DNA of 64,000 nucleotides from NCBI RefSeq assembly GCF_003024195.1, contig NZ_KZ679038.1, positions 620,001 through 684,000 on the forward strand. The letters run 5' to 3'. Below the pieces are notes generated by a model, which saw only the letters and a program-made list of their open reading frames with translations, searched no databases and was not told the origin of the DNA. Source of the DNA: Streptomyces dioscori (lineage in GTDB: Bacteria; Actinomycetota; Actinomycetes; Streptomycetales; Streptomycetaceae). The position numbers and the translations under genes were made by a program. Below are positions 1-8,408 of this stretch, piece by piece (the stretch's first letter is position 1; every line of letters starts with the position of its first letter).

Positions 1-357
1 TCCGACTACGTGTCGGTCCACACCGCGCTGACCGACAGCACCCGGGGCATGTTCGACGCCGCGGCCTTCGCACGGATGAAGGCGACGGCCGTGCTGATCA
101 ACACCGCCCGCGGGGCCGTCGTCGACGAGCGGGCGCTCGCCGACGCGGTCCGCACGGGCGGCATCGCGGGTGCGGCACTCGACGTGGTGACACGCGAACC
201 TCTCCCGGCGGACAGTCCGTTGCGGGGTGTCGAGGGAATCACCGTCTACTCCCACCTCGCGGGCCAGACCGCGCAGGCCCGCCGCGCGGCGGGCCTGGCG
301 GGCGCCGCCGAACTCGTGGCGGCGCTGGAGGGACGGGCCCGGTTCACCGTCAACTGA
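1..357 (+). CDS. D-2-hydroxyacid dehydrogenase, C-terminal part (5' end outside window)
   Basis: The frame is open from the window edge, so only the last 118 residues are seen. They match the NAD-binding half of D-isomer-specific 2-hydroxyacid dehydrogenases: a LINTARG segment followed by VDERALADAV, an AALDV segment, an acidic residue in VTREPL, and a His at about residue 85 in YSHLAGQT where the family carries its catalytic His. These enzymes reduce 2-keto acids or oxidise D-2-hydroxy acids with NAD(P) in the cytoplasm. The substrate cannot be told from the fragment. The gene ends 60 bp before a convergent esterase gene. Confidence 0.85.
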   Translation, partial: SDYVSVHTALTDSTRGMFDAAAFARMKATAVLINTARGAVVDERALADAVRTGGIAGAALDVVTREPLPADSPLRGVEGITVYSHLAGQTAQARRAAGLAGAAELVAALEGRARFTVN

Positions 358-417
358 TGTGTCGGCCGGGGTCACTTGGCAGGGTGCCGGGGCCCCGGCG
401 ACAGAGGGCGGGCTCGG

Positions 418-1461
418 TCAGCGTTCCAGGAGGGCGATACGGATGGCGCGTTCGACGTGGGCGGCGGCGTTGGCGTGTCCGGCGGCGTTGGGGTGGACCA
501 GGGTGATGCGCTTGCCGATGAGACGGCAGTCGAGCAGGGTGCCGGGGAGGTTGCCGGGCCAGTAGTCCTCGGCGGCCCCGCAGATTCCCTCGACCCACTT
601 GGTGTCGGCGGGCCGGCAGGCGTCGTGGCCCACGCTGGAGGAGTACACGTCGACGTAGCGGTCGCCGAAGAACTCCGAGACCCGCTTGATCGTGCTGTTC
701 AGCGGCTTGAGGACGTCGTCACGGAGCCAGTCGACGTCGGCGTGGGTGACCGAGCCGAGTTCGCTGAGGGAGAGGCGGTTGCAGGCACTGCCCTCCTCCG
801 GCAGAACGGCCGGGTAGCCGACCGTGATCACCTTGGCGTTGGGCGCGGCCTGGTGCACCCGGGCCAGCATCTCGATGTACTCGTCCTGGACCCGGGCGAG
901 CTTGTCCTGGATGCTCTCCTCGCCCTCGGGCGGATCGGTGTAGTGGTCGCGGCAGGACGCGCCGGTCGCACCCTGCGTCAGACAGGTCAGGAGCATGCCG
1001 CCGAACGGCAGGCTGTTGCCGCCGACACCCACGGTGACGACGTCGGTCCGGTCGTTGAGTCCGGCCCGCTGGATCTGCGGGTCCACCGCGGGCCAGCCGT
1101 CGGCGGGCGGCTGAACCGGGCTGATCGGCGTCTGCCTGGCGTTGGCGATGTCGGCGATGGTGGCGTTGCCGCAGCTGACGTTGGTCAGGTGGACGGGCTT
1201 GCCCGGCGGGAACTCGTCGAGTTCCCGCTCGACGACGCCGGGGTAGGCGTCGGAGGTACGGTCACAGCCGTCCCGCGACGGGTCACCCAGTGCGGGCTGG
1301 GGGGCTCCGACGAACCCCCCGGCGGTGTACGAGTCACCCAGCGCGGCCCACTCGTACTGGTCGGCCGCGCCGGCTGACCCCGAGGGGGCGAGTACGGCCA
1401 CTAGCAGCGCGAGTCCGACGGCCAGCGCTCGCTTGCGCGGGCGGGAGACACGGTGTCGCAT
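418..1461 (-). CDS. Secreted SGNH/GDSL-family esterase or lipase
   Basis: A 347-residue exported hydrolase. The start at 1461 is chosen because GGAGG lies seven bases upstream; a longer frame to 1536 adds 25 unlikely residues. Residues 1-33 form a signal peptide (RPRKR, hydrophobic core, AGA cleavage site). The GDSY nucleophile block is at about residues 42-45, the GGNS block III follows in the middle, and HPNAAGH near the C terminus supplies the catalytic Asp/His region of block V. Several Cys residues suggest disulfides, as in the Streptomyces rimosus/SCO7513-type lipases. The natural ester is unknown. A second member of the same family lies at 38586-39533. Confidence 0.88.
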   Translation of the reverse strand: MRHRVSRPRKRALAVGLALLVAVLAPSGSAGAADQYEWAALGDSYTAGGFVGAPQPALGDPSRDGCDRTSDAYPGVVERELDEFPPGKPVHLTNVSCGNATIADIANARQTPISPVQPPADGWPAVDPQIQRAGLNDRTDVVTVGVGGNSLPFGGMLLTCLTQGATGASCRDHYTDPPEGEESIQDKLARVQDEYIEMLARVHQAAPNAKVITVGYPAVLPEEGSACNRLSLSELGSVTHADVDWLRDDVLKPLNSTIKRVSEFFGDRYVDVYSSSVGHDACRPADTKWVEGICGAAEDYWPGNLPGTLLDCRLIGKRITLVHPNAAGHANAAAHVERAIRIALLER

Positions 1462-1687
1462 GGATCCTCCAGGATCTGCAAGAGACGCCCGGGCCGGAAC
1501 GTGCACCAGGGCGCAAAGCACCACGCCCAAGAGCATCCACGCCGCTGATGGACCCCTTTCGGGGAATGGGGTCCACCACCCCCCGATCGAGCTAATTGAT
1601 CAGATCGTCGTGCCACCACCGCACACCGCCCGCCGCACACCCCCGCCGCCCGCCGATTGCGTACGACAGCGGGCGGTGGAGCGGGCT
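1462..1687. other. Intergenic region between esterase and aldolase operon
   Basis: This stretch holds the promoter side of the esterase (minus strand) and the 3' end of the transporter/aldolase operon. An inverted repeat, TGGACCCC at 1549-1556 and GGGGTCCA at 1568-1575, encloses an 11-base loop and could be an operator for the esterase or a hairpin. A second GC-rich repeat at 1646-1676 is listed separately as a terminator. No open frame is convincing here. Confidence 0.5.
1646..1676 (-). terminator. Putative terminator of the AtuA/aldolase operon
   Basis: CCGCCCGC (1646-1653) pairs with GCGGGCGG (1669-1676) around a 15-base loop, 12 bases after the aldolase stop codon. There is no T tract, as is common for Streptomyces terminators. 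Confidence 0.5.
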
Positions 1688-2812
1688 CTAGTCGAAGAGG
1701 TCCGGGTCCGTGCGGGTGATCTGGTCGAAGAGCGGTTGGAACTGGAACCAGCCCGCCAGGTCGAAGCCCACCTGCCCGTAGGTGTGTTTGGCCTCTTCGT
1801 GGGAGATCTGGATGGTCGATCCCGCTGCCTTGGCGGCGAGTTGGGCCTGGGCCGAGCGTTCCATGGTGATGAACCAGTAGGCCGCGGCGTCGACCGAGCC
1901 CGCCGCCGTGAGCAGGCCGTGGTTGCGCAGGATGACCGCCTTGTGGCCGCCGAGCGCCTCGGCGATGCGCCGGCCCTCCGCCGGGTCGTCGGCCACGCCC
2001 GAGTAGTTCTCGTAGCAGCCGTGGTCCTCGTAGAAGGCGCAGGCGTCCTGGGTGATCGGTTCGAGCCGCTGGCCCGTCGCCGACAGCGCCCTGCCGTACA
2101 CCGAGTGGCTGTGGGCGGCGCCGACCGCGTCGGGCCGTGCCGCGTGGACGGCCGCGTGGATGGCGAAGGCGGCCCGGTTCACCCGGTGGCGCCCCTGGAC
2201 GACATCGCCCTGGTGGTTGACGAGCAGCAGGTCGCTGACCTTCACGTGCTTGAAGGACACACCGAAGGGGTTGACCCAGAAGTGGTCGGGGAACTCCGGG
2301 TCGCGTGCGGTGATGTGTCCGGCGACGCCTTCCTCGAACCCGAACCGGCCGAAGATGCGCAGGGCGCCCGCGAGGCGTTCCTTGCGGTGACGTCGTTCGG
2401 CGGCCGCATCGGTGAACACGGTGGGGAGCCGGAAGATCAGTTCCTCCTCCGGGATGGGGACCAGGTCCTCCCGGGTCAGCCGGTCGGGCACCCGCAAGGC
2501 GGCCAGCGGGACGTGGTGCTGGCCGGCGTGGATGTCACGGTCGCGGAGACCTGCCTGGGTGACGGGGCGCGGGAAGGAGATCTTCACGACGTTCAGTGCC
2601 GGGATGCGGAAGATCTGGACCTGCTCGGCGTCCACCCGGTAGAGGTCGGCGACGACCGCCTCGTTGAGGAAGGACTCGTCGGCCGCGACGGCGTAACCGG
2701 CGCTGTCCTTCATGAACGTTTCCATGGTGACCCAGAAGGGTCCGGCGTTCTTGGAGCGGATCTCGGTCGCGTAGTCGCCGAGCACGGGCCGGCGGGTGGC
2801 GTGCTCAGACAT
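1688..2812 (-). CDS. DUF4387 domain fused to class II aldolase/adducin domain
   Basis: A 374-residue two-domain protein. Residues 1 to about 100 match DUF4387 (AKNAGP-like EIRSKNAGPFW, LNVVKISFPRP, DRDIHAGQ), a small domain usually encoded as a free protein beside AtuA-type genes. From about residue 120 a class II aldolase/adducin fold follows: VAGHITARDP, AHSHSVYG with the metal His residues, and RNHGLL with the third metal His. Such enzymes use a divalent metal to cleave or epimerise hydroxy-carboxylates or sugar phosphates. It is the last gene of the operon and its first 8 bases overlap the AtuA-like gene, so translation is probably coupled. I see no second start with a ribosome site between the domains. 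Fusion of these two domains is unusual to my knowledge. Confidence 0.85.
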   Translation of the reverse strand: MSEHATRRPVLGDYATEIRSKNAGPFWVTMETFMKDSAGYAVAADESFLNEAVVADLYRVDAEQVQIFRIPALNVVKISFPRPVTQAGLRDRDIHAGQHHVPLAALRVPDRLTREDLVPIPEEELIFRLPTVFTDAAAERRHRKERLAGALRIFGRFGFEEGVAGHITARDPEFPDHFWVNPFGVSFKHVKVSDLLLVNHQGDVVQGRHRVNRAAFAIHAAVHAARPDAVGAAHSHSVYGRALSATGQRLEPITQDACAFYEDHGCYENYSGVADDPAEGRRIAEALGGHKAVILRNHGLLTAAGSVDAAAYWFITMERSAQAQLAAKAAGSTIQISHEEAKHTYGQVGFDLAGWFQFQPLFDQITRTDPDLFD

Positions 2813-4196
2813 GGGAGACCTCGCGGGAGTGCTGGGTGCGGAACATGCCGGTGGGCGAGTCGACGTCGACGACGTGGTTCAGGACGAACTCGTAGGCCGC
2901 CCCGCGCTGGGTCTCCGCCGGTGAGGTGGCGAAGGCGAAGCTGGGCAGGTACTCCATCTCCGGCAGCGGGAGGTGCAGCATGAGGGGGTTGGCGACCTTG
3001 GCGATCGCTGTCGCGGCGGCCTGCGAGGGTGCGTTGACGAGGAGCATGACGCCGACCTCGCGGGGCGGGCCGGAGTCGGGGTCGATGTCTTCGAGAATGG
3101 CGTTGTGGCCGTAGAGGCGGATGTCCAGGCCGTAGTCGTCGTCGGTCAGGCCGAGCGTCTGGCTGACGCGCTCGGAGAGAATGACCCGCAGGAGCGCCGC
3201 CCAGCGGTCGATGTTGGCGACGATGTACGGGTCGCGGATGCCGGTGAACGAGACGGTCTCGTAGCCGGTGACCCTGGCTCCTTCGAGTTTGACGGTGTGC
3301 TGCTCGGCGGGCTCGAAGCGCGATCCCTCGACGCGTACCCGGCGCTCGTCCAGTGCCGTGTAGGTGGCGTCCGTGACGTCCAGCGTGCCCGCAGGTTCCC
3401 GCATCCGGTACGGGTTGGCGGTCTCGTACAGCATGTGCGCGGCGACCGAGATCGGCGTGCAGGCGTTGGCCGGGTCGAGGGGTTCGATGGTGAAACCCTG
3501 CTGGTCGACGGTGGCGAAGACGCCTCCGGCCCGCGGGTCCGTGGTGCACTGTCCGCCGCACTCGACGATCTTGGAGGCGTGCCAGGTGGGTCCGGCCGGC
3601 ATGCCGAGCATCAGGGGGACGGCGGCGGCGAGGGCTGTGTCGGTGGCGCGCCCCGCCAGGACGACCTGGGCGCCCGCGTTGATGGCGTCGACGAAGGGTT
3701 CGTGGCCCATCATGCCGACGATGTGCGTGCAGCTTTCGAGGGTCTCCGGATCCAGGGGGCCGTGCGGGGCCAGGGGGTGGATCCGTCCCGCGTCGAGTTC
3801 GTCCTTGAGGAACGTGGCTTCCTGCTCGCTGTAGATCCGGGCGATCTTCAGATCGAGGCCTTCCTCAGCCATGATCTGTTCCGCGATCCCCGCCACCCAG
3901 TCGACGCCGGAGTCCGTGCCGCTGGTGCCGCAGGAGCCCACGATGAGGGGGATGTCCGCGGTGGCGGCGGCTTTCAGGAGGATGCGCAGATCGCGGCCCA
4001 CCGCGGCGGCGGTGGTCTTCGCGACACCGGCGCCGAGGTAGTGGGGTCCGGAGTCGGTGGATCCGCCGTCGACCGCGATGACGTCCGGCTGGAGAGTGAG
4101 GCCGCGCTCGATGCTCTCCGGGGTGAAGCCGGCCCCGAGCATGCCGGACGGCGTCAGGATTCCGACCCGGGCTGCGGGGTCAGTGGACGGGGGCAT
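2805..4196 (-). CDS. AtuA-family protein (DUF1446)
   Basis: A 463-residue protein of the acyclic terpene utilisation AtuA family: an early IDGGSTDSGPHYLG-type glycine/aspartate segment, IVGSCGTSG, LAGRATDTA and ECGGQCTTDPR are visible. The family founder takes part in citronellol/geraniol breakdown in Pseudomonas, but many members stand beside DUF4387 and aldolase genes in operons of unknown substrate, and the biochemical role is unsettled. Here it overlaps the upstream ATPase gene by 17 bases and the downstream DUF4387-aldolase gene by 8, so the three are one translation unit. No isoprenoid CoA carboxylase genes (AtuCF) are nearby, which argues against a true terpene pathway. Confidence 0.85.
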   Translation of the reverse strand: MPPSTDPAARVGILTPSGMLGAGFTPESIERGLTLQPDVIAVDGGSTDSGPHYLGAGVAKTTAAAVGRDLRILLKAAATADIPLIVGSCGTSGTDSGVDWVAGIAEQIMAEEGLDLKIARIYSEQEATFLKDELDAGRIHPLAPHGPLDPETLESCTHIVGMMGHEPFVDAINAGAQVVLAGRATDTALAAAVPLMLGMPAGPTWHASKIVECGGQCTTDPRAGGVFATVDQQGFTIEPLDPANACTPISVAAHMLYETANPYRMREPAGTLDVTDATYTALDERRVRVEGSRFEPAEQHTVKLEGARVTGYETVSFTGIRDPYIVANIDRWAALLRVILSERVSQTLGLTDDDYGLDIRLYGHNAILEDIDPDSGPPREVGVMLLVNAPSQAAATAIAKVANPLMLHLPLPEMEYLPSFAFATSPAETQRGAAYEFVLNHVVDVDSPTGMFRTQHSREVSHV

Positions 4197-5295
4197 GGTG
4201 GTTCTCCTCGTTGGAGTCGGCTTCCTCGTGGAAGACGCGGATGTCGTCCGGCGGAAGGCTGACGGTGAGTTCGCCGGTGGCCGCCGGGCGTGTGGTGGTC
4301 ACGATCACCGGGGTGCCGCCGATGCGGATGGTGTACCGGTAGTGGTCGCCGAGGTAGGCCTGGTTGTCGACCTTGGCCGTCAGCGTGTGGTGGGGTCGGC
4401 GCACATCGCCGCCGCCGCGCTGGATCTCGATGTTCTCGGGGCGGATGCAGATGCGTACCGGCCCCAGGCGCCTGTCCGTGTGCGGCACCTTCAGCGGTTC
4501 GCCGACGCCGTCGACGCGGAGCACCGCGTGGGCGCCGTCCGCCTCGACGACCGTGGCGGCCAGGATGTTGGCGGTTCCGACGAAGTCGGCGACGAACAGG
4601 TCGGCCGGGTGCTCGTAGATCTCGGTGGGGGTGCCGACCTGGCGTACCTTCCCCTGGTCCATGACGGCGACGCGGTCGCTGACGGACAGGGCCTCGTCCT
4701 GGTCGTGGGTCACGAAGACGGTGGTGACCCCGACCTGTGACTGGAGTGTCTTGAGCCACTGCCGGGAGCGGTCGCGGAGTTTGGCGTCCAGGTTGGAGAA
4801 GGGTTCGTCGAGGAGCAGCAGGTCGGGCGGGTGGGCGAGGGCGCGGGCCAGCGCGACCCGCTGCTGCTGGCCGCCGGACAGTTCGTGGGGGTAACGGTCC
4901 GCGTGGCGGCCCAGTTCGACGAGTTCGAGGACTTCCCGCACCCGGCGGTCGCGCTCCGCCTTGGGGGTCTTCCGGAGCTTGAGGGGATACCCCACGTTCG
5001 CCGCGACCGACAGGTGCGGCCAGATGGCGTAGGACTGGAACACGACACCGCAATTGCGGTGCTCCGGTTCGATGTTGACGTGTCCGTGGTCGAAGACGAC
5101 ACGGTCGCCGAACGCGATGCTGCCCGAGTCGGGCCGGTGCAGGCCGGCGATCGACCACAGGGTGGTGGACTTTCCGCAGCCGCTGGGGCCGAGCAGGGTG
5201 AATATCTCGCCGTCCCGGACGGTGAGTGACACCTCGTGCAGAGCGGTGTGCTCAGCGAATTGCTTGGTGAGTTTGTTCAGCTGGAGACTAGGCAC
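4180..5295 (-). CDS. ABC transporter ATPase, Fe(3+)/polyamine/2-aminoethylphosphonate type
   Basis: A 371-residue ATPase with Walker A GPSGCGKST (about 35-43), Q-loop VVFQSYAIWP, signature LSGGQQQR, Walker B LLLLDEP, H-loop THDQDEA, and a C-terminal TOBE-like regulatory region from about residue 240. The architecture fits the PotA/FbpC/PhnT group that energises import of small cations or organic acids. It overlaps the permease gene by 8 bases and the AtuA-like gene by 17. Together with the preceding binding protein and fused permease it forms a complete importer that presumably feeds the AtuA/aldolase enzymes. Confidence 0.92.
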   Translation of the reverse strand: MPSLQLNKLTKQFAEHTALHEVSLTVRDGEIFTLLGPSGCGKSTTLWSIAGLHRPDSGSIAFGDRVVFDHGHVNIEPEHRNCGVVFQSYAIWPHLSVAANVGYPLKLRKTPKAERDRRVREVLELVELGRHADRYPHELSGGQQQRVALARALAHPPDLLLLDEPFSNLDAKLRDRSRQWLKTLQSQVGVTTVFVTHDQDEALSVSDRVAVMDQGKVRQVGTPTEIYEHPADLFVADFVGTANILAATVVEADGAHAVLRVDGVGEPLKVPHTDRRLGPVRICIRPENIEIQRGGGDVRRPHHTLTAKVDNQAYLGDHYRYTIRIGGTPVIVTTTRPAATGELTVSLPPDDIRVFHEEADSNEENHHAPVH

Positions 5296-7033
5296 GAGGA
5301 CGCACCCCCAGCAGGGCGCGGCCGGCGCCCAGGACGACCAAGGTGATGACCATCTGGATTACTCCCAACGCGGCGACGGTCCCGCCGATGCTTGTTGCCG
5401 CGAGTTGCAGCATGGTGAGGCCGAGTACGGGGGTCTCGTCGGTGACGAGGAAGACCGCAGGTTCGGCGTCGTTGAGCATGGCCACGAAAAGCAGCACGAA
5501 TGAGGCGCCCATGGCGGGTGCGACGAGTCTCAGGACGACGGTGCGCATGGCCGTCCACCAGGTGGCACCCGAGGTACGGGCGGCGTTGTCGAGATCGGCG
5601 CCGATTCCGGCGAGCGCCGGATAGAAGGCGCTGTAGCCGAGGGCGAGACTTCTGACGGCGAACGCGATGCCGATGCCCCACAGGCTGGCGCGAATGGCCC
5701 CGGACCTGTCGAGGAGGGCGAAACTCCAGAAGAAGGCCATACCGGTGACGAGCGCCGGCATCATGCGCGGCCACAGCATGCCCTGTTGCAGGGATCCGCG
5801 GAAGCGGAAACGGGAACGGTGTGCGATCACCGAGAGAACGGCGATGGCAAGCGTCGTGAGCGCCCCGCCGACCGTCGCGATGAGAAGGCTGTTGACGATC
5901 GAGTCGGTGTAGAGCGGATTCTCGAACACGGCGGAGAAGTTGCTGAAGGTCAGCACGCTCCACGGGGAGATGAAGGGCGACAGGATGGAGGTGAATGCCG
6001 CCAGAAAGACTCCGGCGAGCGGTACGGCCACGAAGACGAGAAGGAAGAAGGCGATCGCGGCCGCTGTGAACCAGCGTGCGGGCCCCAGCTTGAGTACGCG
6101 GACACCGGTTGGTTTTCCGGTGGTCGTGGTGAAGCGCGCGGTGTCCCCCACGAGCCTGTTCCGCAGAACGAGGAGCGCGGAGACCGTGATGAGCAGGAAC
6201 ACCGCGCCGGCGGACACCAGGCCCTGCTGGGATTCGTTCACCCAGTGGTCGTAGAGATACGTGGAGATCAGACTGATCTTGTTGGAGAAGCCCAGAATCA
6301 GTGGCAGTCCCAGGACTTCCATCGAGAGGGCGAAGACCAGGAGCGCCGCATTGGTGATCGCAGGACGCATCAGCGGCAGGCTCACGGAGAGCAGGCTGCG
6401 CAGGGGGCTTGCTCCCGATGTGCGGGCGGCGTCCTCCAGGGACGGGTCGATCGACAGCAGGGTCCCGCGGCACAGCAGAAAGACGGTGGGTGAGGCCACG
6501 CTCATCGCGACCATCGCCATGCCGGGAATGCTGTAGAGGTCGACCGGCATGCTCAGGACGGTGTTCGCCTCAAGCCAGGAGGACGCGAATCCCGCCGGGG
6601 TCCACATGGCCGCCCAGCCGATGATGAGGACGAGTCCGGGCAGCGCGATCGGAACGAGCAGGAATGTCGTCAGGACACGGCGTCCGGGAACGTCGGTGCG
6701 GGTGAGGAACAATGCGCACGTCACACCGACGAGAAGGGATCCGGCGGTGTTGAGGGCGGCGAACAGGATCGAATTGGTGACCGCGGTCCACCAGTCGCGG
6801 TCGGTGAGCAGCGCGTCGAAGTTGTCCCATGTCAGATGCCCGCCGGATTCGTACAGCGGGGTCGACCACACCGCGGCGGCCACGACCGGGATGACGGAAC
6901 CGACGATGACGAGCAGCGCGAGTGCCCAGAGAATGTAGTGGCTCGCGTTGGTCGAGAGCCACCGCCGTCGGGGTCGTTTCACAGGCGACGGCGGGGTATG
7001 GGCCGGTGGCGGCCGGAGTTGCGCGGTGCTCAT
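5288..7033 (-). CDS. Fused ABC importer permease (two binding-protein-dependent transport domains)
   Basis: A 581-residue membrane protein with two tandem permease domains. About twelve hydrophobic segments are visible, the first at about residues 33-55. Each half carries an EAA-type loop: EDAARTSGASPLRSLL in the first and LDNAARTSGATWWTAM in the second, so one polypeptide replaces the usual pair, as in FbpB-type iron and related transporters. The start at 7033 gives an ATGA overlap with the binding-protein stop; the frame is open further upstream but that part overlaps the binding protein. Confidence 0.9.
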   Translation of the reverse strand: MSTAQLRPPPAHTPPSPVKRPRRRWLSTNASHYILWALALLVIVGSVIPVVAAAVWSTPLYESGGHLTWDNFDALLTDRDWWTAVTNSILFAALNTAGSLLVGVTCALFLTRTDVPGRRVLTTFLLVPIALPGLVLIIGWAAMWTPAGFASSWLEANTVLSMPVDLYSIPGMAMVAMSVASPTVFLLCRGTLLSIDPSLEDAARTSGASPLRSLLSVSLPLMRPAITNAALLVFALSMEVLGLPLILGFSNKISLISTYLYDHWVNESQQGLVSAGAVFLLITVSALLVLRNRLVGDTARFTTTTGKPTGVRVLKLGPARWFTAAAIAFFLLVFVAVPLAGVFLAAFTSILSPFISPWSVLTFSNFSAVFENPLYTDSIVNSLLIATVGGALTTLAIAVLSVIAHRSRFRFRGSLQQGMLWPRMMPALVTGMAFFWSFALLDRSGAIRASLWGIGIAFAVRSLALGYSAFYPALAGIGADLDNAARTSGATWWTAMRTVVLRLVAPAMGASFVLLFVAMLNDAEPAVFLVTDETPVLGLTMLQLAATSIGGTVAALGVIQMVITLVVLGAGRALLGVRPRA

Positions 7034-8157
7034 CGGCCGTACGCCTTCTTCCAGCGGTCGACGATTTCCGGCTTGTTCTTGACGATGTCCTTGGGATAGC
7101 CGCCGAGCATCATGTTGTCGGCGCCGACGACCTTTTCCACGGCCGGCAGACCGTAGGCGCAGTCCACTCCGTCGCGGTACGGAGTGAATCCGCCCTCGCA
7201 GGCGGCTTCCTGTCCTTCGACCGACAGCAGAAAGTTCACGAAGAGCTTTCCAGCGTCGGGCGACTTCGCCTTTTTGGTGACGGCGACGGCCCTCGGGAGA
7301 AGCGGCGTTCCGTCCGTCAGATACGTGTAGTTGAGGATCTTCGCCGCCTCCTCCCCCTCGATCAGCGCACGCACCGATCCGGCCACGAAATAGGTGGCCT
7401 GGTACTGGCCTTGGGCCAGTTTCTGCATGAGGTTTCCGTTGCCCGACTCGACGCCGGTGTTCGGGCCGAGGGCTTCGATGTTCTGCCACCCCGCGTCACC
7501 GTGCGCGGCGGTGTAATTGCTGACCGCGCCGAAGGAATGCGGGTTGCTGATGTCGGTGGTCCCGATCTTCCCTTTGAGGGACTTGGACAGCGCGGCGAGG
7601 GATTCGAGATCCTTGGGCTGCTTGTCCTTGGGAATGAGAGCGGTGTTGTACACGGCGACGAGCGGGTCCTCCGACATGGAGACCACCCCCGGCGCCAGTT
7701 GCGCGTATGCGGGAAGGTGCTTGAGGTTGGGGTCCTTGTAGTCGAGGACATTGCCCTTGCTGACGAAGTTCAGTACTTCCACCGCGTCCGTGGCCATCAC
7801 GACGTCCGCGGTGCGCACACCGGTGGCGGATTCGGTGGCGTAGCGCTGGAAGGTCTGTGGGTCGTTCATGTTGAGGACGCGCACCTTGATGCCGTCGTAC
7901 TTCGCCTCGAAGGCCTTGGTGAGCGGCGCCATCTGGTCGGCGTCCGCGTTCGTGTAGAGGAGGACCGACCCCTGCTTCTGGGCCCTGGCCACCGTGGCCG
8001 CGTCGAGGGGGGTGACGGGCGCCGCCTTGCCCACGTCGACCGAGGACGTCGGCTTCGCCGACCCGTCCGTACCCGTGGAGCCTCCGCACGCGGCCAGAAC
8101 GACCATGCAGGCGGCTGCCAGGGCACAGACCCTGGCCCTGGGGAGCGAGATCATCAT
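7030..8157 (-). CDS. ABC transporter substrate-binding lipoprotein (Fe(3+)/aminoethylphosphonate-like)
   Basis: A 375-residue lipoprotein that captures the substrate outside the membrane. The signal peptide ends in the lipobox VLAAC, giving a lipidated Cys at about residue 23. The mature part (VLLYTNADADQ, ETHYVAG-like TYFVAGSVRALIEGEE, NFLLSVEGQEA) resembles periplasmic binding protein type 2 members of the iron/phosphonate/polyamine cluster. Two adjacent ATGs exist (8157 and 8154); GGAGG four and seven bases upstream respectively fits either. It is the first gene of the operon, behind a leader of about 215 bases with GntR operator-like sites. Confidence 0.9.
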   Translation of the reverse strand: MMISLPRARVCALAAACMVVLAACGGSTGTDGSAKPTSSVDVGKAAPVTPLDAATVARAQKQGSVLLYTNADADQMAPLTKAFEAKYDGIKVRVLNMNDPQTFQRYATESATGVRTADVVMATDAVEVLNFVSKGNVLDYKDPNLKHLPAYAQLAPGVVSMSEDPLVAVYNTALIPKDKQPKDLESLAALSKSLKGKIGTTDISNPHSFGAVSNYTAAHGDAGWQNIEALGPNTGVESGNGNLMQKLAQGQYQATYFVAGSVRALIEGEEAAKILNYTYLTDGTPLLPRAVAVTKKAKSPDAGKLFVNFLLSVEGQEAACEGGFTPYRDGVDCAYGLPAVEKVVGADNMMLGGYPKDIVKNKPEIVDRWKKAYGR

Positions 8158-8172
8158 TGATCCTCCACTATT

Positions 8173-8196
8173 TGCTATAGCACTAGTGCTGTAGGC
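8173..8196. promoter_or_regulatory. Tandem GntR operator-like sites next to the ribosome site
   Basis: A perfect palindrome TGCTATAGCA (8173-8182) is followed by a related half TGCTGTAGG (8187-8195); the two together also form a larger near-palindrome, CTATAGCAC followed by TAGTGCTGTAG. The core TGCTRTAGCA is the same as in the promoter blocks at 8381-8408 and 13026-13053. It lies 16 bases upstream of the binding-protein start, suited to blocking elongation or DNA looping with the upstream site. Confidence 0.6.
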
Positions 8197-8380
8197 GGAC
8201 GGTGAGATGCCTGGACGGGGCGCACGGAACGCGTGGCCCGGTACGCATGACTCGGGATGCGGATGGTGGGTGTGGGGCTCAGCGTTCGAGGGGGTCAGCG
8301 CGCCGACGGAGGCTGTGTACGACGAGGAGCCGGGCGGGGCCGCCGATCGCCCCGCGGAGCCGAAGCACCCCACGGAGGAG

Positions 8381-8408
8381 ATGGTATTTGCTACAGCATG
8401 ATTGTCAA
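8381..8408 (-). promoter_or_regulatory. Promoter/operator of the transporter-aldolase operon
   Basis: Read on the minus strand: a consensus -35 TTGACA (8408-8403), 16-base spacer, and -10-like TACCAT (8386-8381). The palindromic core TGCTGTAGCA (8398-8389) sits inside the spacer. Twenty-seven of 28 bases are identical to the promoter of the GntR gene at 13026. The -35 overlaps the stop codon of the histidine kinase gene. The predicted transcript starts near 8374. Confidence 0.7.

Noticed and set aside
376..2983. Long plus-strand frames opposite the esterase and aldolase genes (376-1377, 1325-2983)
   Set aside because: They are antisense shadows typical of GC-rich DNA: valine, glycine, arginine-rich with no motif, while the minus strand has recognised domains with ribosome sites.
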